This document shows, piece after piece, positions 26,758 to 35,669 of a stretch of 64,000 bases of DNA (positions are counted from its first letter, which is position 1; each line of letters begins with the position of its first letter). The translations under genes and the position numbers were made by a program. Source of the stretch: DATBAT01 sp963824805 (GTDB lineage Bacteria > Acidobacteriota > Terriglobia > Terriglobales > Acidobacteriaceae). The DNA lies in NCBI GenBank assembly GCA_963824805.1, contig CAWGQZ010000072.1, forward strand, positions 1-64,000. The letters are read 5' to 3'. A model generated the notes under the pieces. The model was given only the letters and a program-made list of their open reading frames with translations, had not been told where the DNA came from and ran no database searches.

Positions 26758-28603
26758 GGGAATGCTCTCCTGCGATTGAGGATGGCCGTTCGATTCCCGC
26801 GCCGCGAGCAGCGATGTTTGGAATCGTGACCGGCAGGTGGCCGTGAATTGGAATTTCTCCGAACAGTGCTTTCACAGCGCTAGCTTCGGAGACGGGCGCA
26901 TTCGAAAAGGTGCAGAGGTAATTTTGAACGGCTGGGAAATTTTCGGCGACGTAAGGGCTCCCAATTGCCACCATGGCGGTCTTATCGCCGGCGGACTGCA
27001 AAATGCTTTCCAGCAGGGCTCCGGTGGTGTCGCGGGCAATTCCGGTTCCGGTGACCTTACCTGCATTCGGAACCATGTACACAGCTGCAACGACTGATTG
27101 GACGTCACTGACTGATTTAAGAACCTGCTCTGACATGGAGTTGGCTATATGCGAGTCCACGTACATGACGCGAACATCGGGAACGCGGGCACGAATCAGG
27201 CGTTCGAGATTGCGGCCTGACTCGGTACGCACATCTTCCGAAAAAATGACCAGCAGAAGCCGGTTCCCGGCCTCAATGGATTGATACGCAGGTCCGGGGG
27301 CAACAGTTCCAGAATGTTTCAGGGGAAGAAGCTTGCCACTGTCGCGAACCAGGGTCAGAGAATCGTCGGCGATTTTTTGTCCCGAGGCGACGTTTTCCGG
27401 CTTGCCCAAGATGCTGGAAAGCTGTTCAGGATCAACCAGTTTGGCTTTGTCCAGTCCGACCGTGGCTTTGGCTTGCAGGATTTTCAGCACGGAAGCATCA
27501 ATTTTGGCTTGCGGAATCTCGCCGCTATGTACCGCCTGTACCATGGCTTCAAAGGCAAGTTGTAAATCGGCGGGGATCAGCAAGAGATCGTTGCCGGCTT
27601 TGAAGGCGTCGACCGAGGCGCGTCCGGGGTTGGCGGCGTACAGGCGGGTAAGCCCGTTCATGTCGAGTCCGTCGGTGACGACCAGGCCGTGGAAGCCGAG
27701 TTGCTTCTTGAGCAGATCGGTGGTGATGGCGGGCGAGGTGGTGGCGACACGATTGGGATCGGGATCGAGGGCCGGAACGCTCACATGGCCGACCATGACC
27801 GAATCGACTCCGGCTTCGATTACTTTTTGAAAGGGCGGAAGTTCGACGGATTTCAGACGCGGTAAATCGCCGGAAACCTGGGCTACTCCAAGATGCGAGT
27901 CGGTGGCGGTGTCGCCATGCCCGGGGAAATGTTTGGCCGAGGTCAGTACGCCTCCGGCATGGGCTCCGCGAATGTAGGCGGCGGCCATGTCGCCGACCTG
28001 GCCGGGATCTTCGGAGAAGGAGCGGGTGTTAATGATGGGATTCGCCGGGTTGGAGTTGACGTCGGCGTCCGGGAAGAAATTCCAGTGGATGCCGAGGGCG
28101 CGAGCTTCCAGCGCCGAGATGCGGCCGAAAGATTCTGCGTAGTCGAGTTTTCCCGCAGCGCCGAAGGCCATGGCAGCGGGAAAGTCGGTGCCTCCGGTAA
28201 CCCGCATGGTGACGCCACGTTCGAAGTCGGCGGCGATGATGAGCGGGAGCTTCGATTCACGCTGCAGGCGGTTGAGAAGGATTGCGGCTTCATATGGCCC
28301 CGTCTTGTAGAGGAATGGCGGGTCGTAGGGGACGGTGATAATGAAAGAGCCGACGTGATATTTGGTGATGCTGTCGCGAAGTTCCTGGAAGTAAGGGTTG
28401 TTGTCGCCGAGGAATTCAGCCTTCAGGCGCGGCATGAAGAGCTGGCCGATTTTTTCTTCCAGGGAAAGTTTCTTGAGAGTCTTTTCGGCCCACTTTTGTC
28501 CGTCCTTGCGGAGGCGGATAGGGCCGGGCTTCAGAAATTTGTCTTTGGCGAAAACGGGCGCGGCCAGGAACAGCACTACCACCAGCAGAAGCGATTTGCG
28601 CAT
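26750..28603 (-). CDS. Glycoside hydrolase family 3 protein (beta-N-acetylglucosaminidase-like)
   Basis: 617 residues from the ATG at 28603 (RKSLLLVVVLFLAAPVFA signal); the longer in-frame extension upstream to 28828 crosses a palindrome and is not coding. The TIM barrel has LPLIIAADFERGVTMRV, the KHFPGHGDTATDSH motif carrying the His/Asp pair typical of NagZ-type GH3 enzymes, and the nucleophile Asp in GLVVTDGLDMNGL. A C-terminal alpha/beta sandwich follows, with DVRTESGRNLERLIRARV. NagZ-like enzymes release N-acetylglucosamine from peptidoglycan or chitin fragments. The signal peptide places this one outside the cytoplasm. Confidence 0.9.
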   Translation of the reverse strand: MRKSLLLVVVLFLAAPVFAKDKFLKPGPIRLRKDGQKWAEKTLKKLSLEEKIGQLFMPRLKAEFLGDNNPYFQELRDSITKYHVGSFIITVPYDPPFLYKTGPYEAAILLNRLQRESKLPLIIAADFERGVTMRVTGGTDFPAAMAFGAAGKLDYAESFGRISALEARALGIHWNFFPDADVNSNPANPIINTRSFSEDPGQVGDMAAAYIRGAHAGGVLTSAKHFPGHGDTATDSHLGVAQVSGDLPRLKSVELPPFQKVIEAGVDSVMVGHVSVPALDPDPNRVATTSPAITTDLLKKQLGFHGLVVTDGLDMNGLTRLYAANPGRASVDAFKAGNDLLLIPADLQLAFEAMVQAVHSGEIPQAKIDASVLKILQAKATVGLDKAKLVDPEQLSSILGKPENVASGQKIADDSLTLVRDSGKLLPLKHSGTVAPGPAYQSIEAGNRLLLVIFSEDVRTESGRNLERLIRARVPDVRVMYVDSHIANSMSEQVLKSVSDVQSVVAAVYMVPNAGKVTGTGIARDTTGALLESILQSAGDKTAMVAIGSPYVAENFPAVQNYLCTFSNAPVSEASAVKALFGEIPIHGHLPVTIPNIAARGAGIERPSSIAGEHSHD

Positions 28604-28617
28604 TTGCAGACGATAGC

Positions 28618-28708
28618 ACGAGAGTCGTGGGTCGGCTTCGACGGCACACTTTTGGAGGATCAAGGTGTGCGGTTGGACGGGAACCCGCCCTCTTGGGACA
28701 CGACTCGT
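28618..28708. repeat. Imperfect 90-bp palindromic element upstream of GH3 gene
   Basis: Outer arms AGTCGTG (28623-28629) and CACGACT (28699-28705) extend with ACGAG and CTCGT. Inner arms GCACAC (28644-28649) and GTGTGC (28665-28670) form a second stem. It lies between the GH3 start and the secreted protein's stop and resembles a small inverted-repeat element. Confidence 0.45.
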
Positions 28709-28710
28709 AA

Positions 28711-29465
28711 TTATTGGTAGGTGTTGGGGCAGGTGAACATGGGGACGCTTTGTCCGAGCGTGAAGTTGTTGATTATGGAGTCCTGGACCAATTGCCATTT
28801 CTTGTTTTGCGATACGTAGTACTTCCAATCGTAGAGGCCCACATTGTAGCCAAGGCTATAGACTTCTTTGTAGAGACAGTTGGAATAGCTGGAGTTGCAA
28901 GAGTAGCTGTAGGTCAAAGTGCGGGTCTTGACCTGGCCGAGGTTGCCGCCGGTGTCGACCATGACCGGTTTGGAAACTTGAGTGGTGACGTAGCTCAGAT
29001 CGGCGGTCTGATAGGCAGTGCAATCGCTGTAGAAGCTATAGGCAGAGTCTCTGTTGTCTGGTCCTGATGGTTGCGCTGCCGCCCTTTGGCGAGATGCACC
29101 GAGGAGATAGTGGGAGATCCTTGTTGAAGCGCTTAAAGGTGGTTGGATCCATCCAGACCAGTTCAGTGGACCGGTCGTAGATCCGGTTCTTGTCGAAAGT
29201 CTTTACGTCCCAGGGATAACCTGATGCGCCCTTCGTCCAGACGAAGTAACCCTGCTGCGCGTATCCCGCGCCAATGTCGGGCGTGACCGAACTGTAGATC
29301 GGATTCGCATTCGGCGAGGCCATGGAGTTGTCAATGCGATCGGGATAACCCATGAGGAAGTAGCTCATCATGTCTTCATTGCTGCCAGAACACTTGAAAC
29401 GTCTGCGCGTGCAGAGAGCCGGAAAGGCACACGCCGAGCAACATCAGTAAAGATATTTTTCTCAA
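28711..29465 (-). pseudogene. Secreted protein of unknown function with two frameshifts
   Basis: A signal peptide starts at TTG 29465 (RKISLLMLLGVCLSGSLHA). The frame then breaks at TTT (AAA 29397-29399) and resumes with CSGSNEDMMSYFLMGYPDRI. It breaks again at GGG (CCC 29082-29084) and resumes as PKAAAQPSGPDNRDSAYSFY. The ending is LYDWKYYVSQNKKWQLVQDS and MFTCPNTYQ. Joined, it is about 250 residues with Cys residues spaced as if disulfide-bonded. I do not recognise the family. The continuity across the breaks supports a single gene damaged only by one-base changes. Confidence 0.55.
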
Positions 29466-29617
29466 GACGGAACTCCGGGAGAGGGAGAAGCAGCGCCCTG
29501 GATTATTACGCTGCTTTCAGCACTTATGCAGTGCGTTGGCCAAATTCTAGACCGATTTCGCGTCCGCGAGCACGGTAATCGGCGATCTAAGTAATTTTTG
29601 TAGGTACTAAGTAGAAG

Positions 29618-31600
29618 CTACGAGACCGACGCAGAGGCTGCCCGGGCCGTGGTCTGCAACGCGGAGTCGACCTTGTCGAGCAGGGAATACAAGGTGAAGG
29701 GTTTTTCCAGCAGAAGAGTACCGGCTTCTAGAACACCATACTGGGCAATCAGATCGTTGGTGTAGCCGGACATGAACAGAACCTTTATTCCCGGGCGAAG
29801 TCTAGTGACGATGTTCGCCAACTCGCGTCCGCTCATGCCGGGCATGATGACATCGGTGAGCAACAGATCGATGGGGTCGGGAGTCTGCTCGATCAGTTCC
29901 AGCGCGGCTTTGGCATTGGGAACAGACAGAGACTTTGTAGCCTCCGGTTTCGAGGCAGGTGCGCGCAAGCTGGCGTAGGGGATCTTCGTCCTCGACCAGG
30001 AGGACGGTCTCAGTGCCCGCTCGGCGGAAGGGGTTGAACCGCCTCTTTTTCTGTGCCGTGTTCGACACCTTCGGCGCGGGGAAAATAGATTCTGAAAGTC
30101 GCGCCTTTGCCGACTTCGCTGTAAACCCAGATGTATCCGCCATTCTGCTTGACGATTCCGTAGACCGTCGATAACCCGAGTCCGGTGCCTTTGCCGGGAT
30201 CTTTGGTGGTGAAGAAAGGCTCGAAAATTTTGGCCTGGGTCTGCTTGTCCATTCCGCCGCCGGTATCGCTGAAGCTCAACATTACGTAATGGCCTTCTTT
30301 CACATAGGCGTGCTGACGGCTGTAGGTCTCGTCGAGAACTGACATTTTCAGTATGAATGAAAAGTTTGCCGCCCTTGGGCATGGCGTCGCGGGCATTCAC
30401 GGCGAGGTTCATCAGGATCTGTTCGATTTGTCCGTGATCGGCTTTGATGGGAGCGAGACGCGGGGAACGGGAGAAGGTGATTTGAATGTCTTCGCCAATC
30501 AAGCGGCGGAGCATTTTGTCCATTTCGCCGACGATCACATTCAGGTCGAGCACCTGGGGCTGAATCACCTGCTTGCGGCTGAAGGCCAGGAGTTGACGGG
30601 TGAGGGAAGCTGCGCGCTGTCCGGCTTTGGCGATCTCGTCCGCGTATTTATGCAAGGGATCGGTCGGAGCCAAACGCAACTGCAGAAGCTCGCTGTAGCC
30701 GGTGATGACGCCGATGGCATTGTTGAAGTCATGAGCGACGCCGCCGGCGAGGCGGCCTACCGCTTCCATTTTTTGTGATTGTCGAAACTGCTCTTCGAGC
30801 AATTTGCGCTGGCTGACGTCCTCCAGGCTCCCTTCGTAGCTGACGATTTCGCCGTTTTCCCGCACCGCGCGTACGTTGGCCGAGACCCACATCTTGCTGC
30901 GATCTTTGCGGTAGACCTCAATCTCGAAGCTCTGGAGTGTATTGTGCTCTTCGAGTTGACGCTTGAATTCGTGGCGGCGCTTGGAATCGACGTAGAACTG
31001 TTGCTCGATATCCAGCACATTGTCTATCAGATCGGAGGGCGAGTCGTACCCCAGCATGGTGGCGAGGGACTCGTTGACGCTGGTGAATCGCCCCTGGGGA
31101 GTGCTTTGAAAAATTCCGATGATGGCCTTCTCAAACAAATGGCGGTATTTCCGTTCCGCCTCTTGAAGAGCGTTCTCGCTACGTTTGTGCTGCGTAATAT
31201 CGTTGATCACCACCAAAACTGCGTTGCGGCCACGAAACTGCAGGGTGTGGGAGCGAATGCTCACGTCGATTATGCGTCCATTCTTAAGCAAGTGACGCCA
31301 TTCGCCGGAGTATTGCCAATCGTCACGAACTTGCACGATATCTTCCATCAAGCGGGGCACGTCGTCATTGGGCCGTAAATCGGTGATCTGCATGCGAAGG
31401 AATTCTTCTCGAGAGTAGCCGTAGTGCCGACTGGCGGCTTCGTTCGCTTCCAGAAGTGCGAGAGTTTCCAGATCGTAAACCCACATGGGCTGGGGGTTGT
31501 TCATGAAGAGAAGGCGAAAGCTGGCCTCCTCGGCTTCGGGTGGGACGGAACTCATGCTGCGCTTGGGGGTGGAGGCAGACGGGCGTTTAGTTTTTGCCAT
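29618..31600 (-). pseudogene. Hybrid PAS sensor histidine kinase with receiver domain, three frameshifts
   Basis: About 659 residues after correction. Two PAS domains come first (about 25-140 and 150-270; NPQPMWVYDLETLALLEANE and AIIGIFQSTPQGRFTSVNES). HisKA follows with phospho-His in GGVAHDFNNAIGVITGYSEL, and then HATPase. The frame breaks at TTTT 30345-30348, CCC 30016-30018 and GGG 29918-29920. In the corrected frame the HATPase motifs SFSDTGGGMD and GKGTGLGLSTVYGIVKQ are present, and the receiver opens with VLLVEDEDPLRQLAR and continues with DLLLTDVIMPGMSGREL. Because all three shifts have the same sign, the original frame is regained at the C-terminus. It has no membrane segment, so it is a cytoplasmic sensor. 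Confidence 0.75.
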
Positions 31601-31675
31601 AAATACGACGGCCGCTGGCTGTCTGTTCCCCTGACCCGGACAAAGGTCTGGCGGAATCCGCGATCGCCTTCATTG

Positions 31676-31770
31676 AAACACCCGTCGGATGGGCTACCAA
31701 GAGTACAGCAGTAATAGCGCCGGTGTGACCCATGGGCAACCCTTGAAAAGGCTTGCCAATAGGGGTGTTT
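31676..31770. ncRNA. Candidate structured RNA or attenuator in divergent promoter
   Basis: AAACACCC (31676-31683) and GGGTGTTT (31763-31770) pair perfectly and enclose about 79 bases. Inside, GGCAA-C-CCTT and AAGG-C-TTGCC form a hairpin at 31735-31757 with a GAA loop. A weaker stem pairs GGG and TAC (31691-31697) with GTG and CCC (31725-31731). This makes a three-way-junction-like layout. The strand is unknown; it lies between the hybrid kinase (minus) and the receiver-TonB gene (plus). I cannot match it to a named riboswitch class. Confidence 0.25.
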
Positions 31771-31880
31771 GGACGATTCCACCATGTACTTTCGGACAGG
31801 GGATCGGCGTGCTGAAATGCGCTTCGGGACGCCTGCTTGGTAACTTGTGAGGCGGGGGAGACGCGCATAACCTCGAACTG

Positions 31881-33191
31881 ATGCCGCAGCGTTCGCTCTT
31901 GTTCTCTTCTGATCCGGAGACATCCCGCCGCCTAGCGCAGGCCCTCCGGGAGTTGGATTTTTCCGTCGATCATTGCCCCGAGATTTTTGCGGCGGTTGAA
32001 CGAATTACCACTCACAGCTTTGAGCTGATTATCACGGATTGGGACGATGGTGTGGAAGCCATGTTCCTGATCAAGACCGCCCGCGAGCTGAAATGCAATC
32101 ACGATGCATTCCGGATCGTGGTGGCAAAGCCGGCGGCAGTGGCGGCGGCCAAGCAAGCGGGTGCGCAGATCGTGATCTCCAAGCCGGTTCAGCCGGGGCA
32201 TACCAAGTACGCTCTGCTGACATCGGACGATTTCATGGGCCGGATGAAAGGTTGGGCACCCGCCCTGGCAATTCATCCTGTGGCGTCGCCGCCGAAGGTG
32301 GCTGCCATGCCGATCGCGCCGCCTACGCAGATTCCGGAGCCGCCGAAGAACGCATGGATGCAAGAGCAGCAGCCAATGTCTGACGAAGAAGTCGGCATGA
32401 ATCTCACATTCGGTACCCTAGAAAAAGACAGTTTTTTCAATCGGCTGGGGATTCCCTTCGACGCCATTCCTGCCAAAGCAAAACCACGGCTGCGGCTTTT
32501 CGTTTGGGGAGCTGCGCTAGTTTCGGCAGGATTGACGGGCTACGTTTTTAGCGGCACGTTGAAAGCCCGGGCTTCTTCTACACGCGCCCTTGGGGAAGTG
32601 CGTTTGGCGTCAAATGCTCAGCCTGAGGTAGCTTCGGTTCAGGGGAAACCAACAGAATCACGGTTGACGATTCGAGTTACGCCGGCTCGAACCGAGCCCA
32701 AATCTGAAGCATCGCTGGAACCAGCCAAGGAGGAACCGGCTACGATTCAGACTCTGGCGGCAGAGAGTCTACCGGAACCCGAGGCGGCACCTCGGACCGC
32801 GGATCGCCCCAGCATCCCGGCAAGTTTGGCGTCCCCGATGGAAGCGGAGTTAGGGGCGCGCGCCAGCGCCATAAAGCCAACGGCGTCGCTCATGAGCGAC
32901 GTTGAACCGATCAGCCTGACGGAAGACTCGGCGGAGAAAATGGTATTGCAGCGGGTGCTGCCGAATTATCCGGCGCAGGCTTTGCGTTCGAAATTGCAAG
33001 GATCGGTGTTGCTGCAAGCTTGGATTCGTAAAGACGGCACCATACGGGATTTGAAGGTTATTAATGGGCCCCTGGTGCTTTGTCAGGCGGCTTACAGCGC
33101 GGTAAAACAATGGCGGTACAAGCCGTACATCATGAACGGGCAGGTGATGGAAGCGCAGACATTCGTTACGGTTAACTTCCGGCTACCTTGA
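31881..33191 (+). CDS. Receiver-like domain fused to TonB C-terminal domain
   Basis: 436 residues with an unusual arrangement. Residues about 1-105 look like a response-regulator receiver: acidic pair in SSDPE (D11, E13), phospho-acceptor candidate D53 in IITDWDD, and lysine K101 in VISKPV. A Pro-rich linker follows (about 130-165), a single membrane helix (about 205-224, FVWGAALVSAGLTGYVF), a long Pro/Glu-rich periplasmic spacer, and a TonB C-terminal domain (about 350-436: VLPNYPAQALRSKLQGSVL, QWRYKPYIMNGQVMEAQ). TonB domains carry proton-motive energy to outer-membrane receptors. A cytoplasmic receiver on such a protein suggests phosphorylation could modulate transport. No ExbB/ExbD is adjacent. 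Start: ATG with no better upstream choice. Confidence 0.8.
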   Translation: MPQRSLLFSSDPETSRRLAQALRELDFSVDHCPEIFAAVERITTHSFELIITDWDDGVEAMFLIKTARELKCNHDAFRIVVAKPAAVAAAKQAGAQIVISKPVQPGHTKYALLTSDDFMGRMKGWAPALAIHPVASPPKVAAMPIAPPTQIPEPPKNAWMQEQQPMSDEEVGMNLTFGTLEKDSFFNRLGIPFDAIPAKAKPRLRLFVWGAALVSAGLTGYVFSGTLKARASSTRALGEVRLASNAQPEVASVQGKPTESRLTIRVTPARTEPKSEASLEPAKEEPATIQTLAAESLPEPEAAPRTADRPSIPASLASPMEAELGARASAIKPTASLMSDVEPISLTEDSAEKMVLQRVLPNYPAQALRSKLQGSVLLQAWIRKDGTIRDLKVINGPLVLCQAAYSAVKQWRYKPYIMNGQVMEAQTFVTVNFRLP

Positions 33192-33312
33192 GTGCTAGCG
33201 TTCATAGTTAGTTCTTAAAATCTCAGTTCCCGGTTCCCAGCTAACAACTCCGATTTCACAACTTTTTACTTCTTTTTACTGGCAATTGACACATTGCTGG
33301 GGGCGTTGAACT

Positions 33313-34983
33313 ATGTTTAGGTCGCCAATGAAACGGCCGGAACAGCAACGGGCACGGCGAATCCTCACACTCGAACTGGCAGTTGTGCTGCCGGCGGCTG
33401 CGCTGGTTGTGCTTAGCGTCATTCACCTGCGTTCCATTCAGCGCGACCGGCAGGTTGAGGCTGCCTTTCAGCGGGACTTTTTTCAGACACTGGCGATCTC
33501 TGAGAAGCACATGAATCAGAAGGCGTATGAAATCGCCGATGAGATCCGCGCCCAGTTTCCCGATCCCAACGAAGCATGCAGCGTGGAAATGGATCGACTG
33601 CTGGCTGCTAATCCGGCCATCGCGCACGTTTTCATTTATGACCCTGAACATGGGATTGTGTTCCGATCACAACAGTACCGGATGAAAGACGAGGATTTTC
33701 AGCGGGAAGCCGCCGATCTTTCCGGCATGCACGAGAACTGGATCAAGCTTGAGTACAAAGATTTAGTTGAAAAGCTGCAAGGCATGGAAAAGAAGCAGAT
33801 GCCTTACTACTTCTTTGGCCAACCGGTGCACCGCGGCGACAAACGGATTTACCAGGCGGTAGCGCTTTTCCTGAAGAAAGACCCGGGAAGCGATAAGCCG
33901 GCACTTGCGGGCTTTGCTTTCGATGCCGAGTATTTACGGGACCAGATGCTGCCCGACATGCTGAATTCGGTTTTGGCCCGCAACATGAGTGATCAGGCCG
34001 AGAAGAATCCAGCGGTCATGATGATCCGAATGAAGTATGAGAACACGCCTCTGGCGGCGGGAGTGGGCTGGGACGGCGGGGTTCCTGAGGTGGAGCGGAA
34101 CCTGGAAGGTGCGTTTCAGGGGCTAACGCTGGGGATCAAGTTGCGCGGAACCACACTGGAGGCGATTGGACAGCGCTTTGCGCGGACCAGCTTTCTGACG
34201 TTGGGTGCCCTTACGTTACTGCTGGCAGCGGGAATTATCCTGACCCATCGCAATGTGGCCAAGGAAGTGGCGCTGGCACGTTTGAAGTCGGATTTTGTTT
34301 CCAACGTGTCGCACGAGTTGCGAACGCCGCTTTCGCTTATCCGGCTGTATGCGGAAACTCTGGAGCTAGGGCGCATTCCAAGTCCGGAGAAGCGGCAGGA
34401 ATATTTCCAGATCATCCGCAAAGAAAGTGAACGCCTGACCGCGCTGATCAATAACATTCTGGACTTCTCGAGGATTGAAGCCGGGCGCAAGGAATATGAC
34501 TTCCGCGAAACCGATGTTCGGGAATTGGTTCGGAACACGCTGGAGTCTTACCGTTACCAGATCGAACAGAACGGATTCACATTTGAAGAGCAGATTGCGG
34601 AAGACGTACCGGCGATACGAGTGGATCGGGAAGCAATTGCGCGATCTTTGCTGAATCTGGTGAACAATGCCCTGAAGTATTCGCAGGACCAGAAATATAT
34701 CGGCGTCAACCTCTACCGGCATAACGGGTCGGTGAAGCTGGAGGTGATCGACCACGGTATGGGAATTCCTGATCCTGAGCATCAGAAGATTTTCGAGAAA
34801 TTCTACCGGGTGGGAGATCCGCTGGTGCACAACACCAAGGGAAGCGGGCTGGGGCTATCGCTGGTCCGTCATATTGTGCGCGCTCATGGGGGCGAAGTTT
34901 CGGTAGACAGCGAGCCCGGGCGCGGCAGCAAATTCACGATCGTTTTGCCGCTCCAGCACGAAGAACAGCCGGTAGTTGCTTAA
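33313..34983 (+). CDS. Membrane sensor histidine kinase
   Basis: 556 residues. Membrane helices at about 17-37 and 292-312 flank a large periplasmic sensor (about 40-290) of a type I do not recognise. HisKA has SDFVSNVSHELRTPLSLIRL and HATPase has LLNLVNNALKYSQDQKY, VIDHGMGIP and GSGLGLSLVRHIVRAHGGE. No HAMP is obvious; the second helix runs into the coiled linker before HisKA. It is the first gene of a tight operon with the OmpR regulator (5-base gap) and the ECF sigma factor. It should autophosphorylate and pass the phosphate to the downstream regulator. Confidence 0.95.
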   Translation: MFRSPMKRPEQQRARRILTLELAVVLPAAALVVLSVIHLRSIQRDRQVEAAFQRDFFQTLAISEKHMNQKAYEIADEIRAQFPDPNEACSVEMDRLLAANPAIAHVFIYDPEHGIVFRSQQYRMKDEDFQREAADLSGMHENWIKLEYKDLVEKLQGMEKKQMPYYFFGQPVHRGDKRIYQAVALFLKKDPGSDKPALAGFAFDAEYLRDQMLPDMLNSVLARNMSDQAEKNPAVMMIRMKYENTPLAAGVGWDGGVPEVERNLEGAFQGLTLGIKLRGTTLEAIGQRFARTSFLTLGALTLLLAAGIILTHRNVAKEVALARLKSDFVSNVSHELRTPLSLIRLYAETLELGRIPSPEKRQEYFQIIRKESERLTALINNILDFSRIEAGRKEYDFRETDVRELVRNTLESYRYQIEQNGFTFEEQIAEDVPAIRVDREAIARSLLNLVNNALKYSQDQKYIGVNLYRHNGSVKLEVIDHGMGIPDPEHQKIFEKFYRVGDPLVHNTKGSGLGLSLVRHIVRAHGGEVSVDSEPGRGSKFTIVLPLQHEEQPVVA

Positions 34984-34988
34984 GAGTC

Positions 34989-35669
34989 ATGGCGAAAATT
35001 CTCATTGTCGAAGACGAGCCCAACATGGTTGCTGGGCTGCGTGACAACTTCGAGTTCGAAGGCTACCAGGTGATCACGGCCAGCGACGGAGTCTCCGGGC
35101 TGGAAAAGGCGCTTCATGAGTCGCCAGATTTGGTGTTGCTTGACGTAATGATGCCGCGAATGAGCGGGCTCGATGTTTGCAAGCAACTAAAGCAGAAGCG
35201 GCCATCGATTCCGGTAATCATGCTGACCGCGCGTGGGCAGGAAGTCGACAAAGTCGTCGGACTGGAACTGGGAGCGGATGACTATGTGACCAAGCCATTT
35301 TCCATCCGCGAATTGCTGGCTCGGGTGAAGGCGGTATTGCGCCGGTCAGCCGGTCCGAAGAAGGAGCAAGAGGAGTACTCCTTCGGCGACGTGGAGGTGA
35401 ATTTGCGAAGCTGCCAGGTGGCGCGCAAGGGGAAGCCGCTCGAGGTTTCCTCCAAAGAATTCGATTTGCTGAAATATTTTCTCTGTCACGCGGGCGAGGC
35501 TTTGAGCCGCGACCGGTTGCTGGAAGACGTTTGGGGTTACGACCGGTTTCCGAGCACGCGTACGGTTGACGCCCACATTGTGCGATTGCGTCAAAAGCTT
35601 GAACCAAAACCGGATGAGCCACGTTTCATCCTGACCATTCACGGCACTGGCTACAAGTTTGTTTTGTGA
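34989..35669 (+). CDS. OmpR-family response regulator
   Basis: 226 residues. The receiver (about 1-118) has the acidic pair in VEDEPN, the acceptor Asp in VLLDVMMPRMSGLDV, and the conserved Thr and Lys in LTARGQEVDK and YVTKPFSIREL. A winged-helix DNA-binding domain follows (about 125-226; KEFDLLKYFLCHAGEALSRD and TVDAHIVRLRQKLEPKPDEP). It is the cognate partner of the kinase 5 bases upstream. Its stop overlaps the ECF sigma start (GTGA), so levels of regulator and sigma factor should be coupled. Confidence 0.95.
   Translation: MAKILIVEDEPNMVAGLRDNFEFEGYQVITASDGVSGLEKALHESPDLVLLDVMMPRMSGLDVCKQLKQKRPSIPVIMLTARGQEVDKVVGLELGADDYVTKPFSIRELLARVKAVLRRSAGPKKEQEEYSFGDVEVNLRSCQVARKGKPLEVSSKEFDLLKYFLCHAGEALSRDRLLEDVWGYDRFPSTRTVDAHIVRLRQKLEPKPDEPRFILTIHGTGYKFVL

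Noticed and set aside
27893..28720. 275-codon open frame on the plus strand opposite the GH3 gene
   Set aside because: Antisense shadow with an odd composition; the GH3 frame is clearly the coding one.
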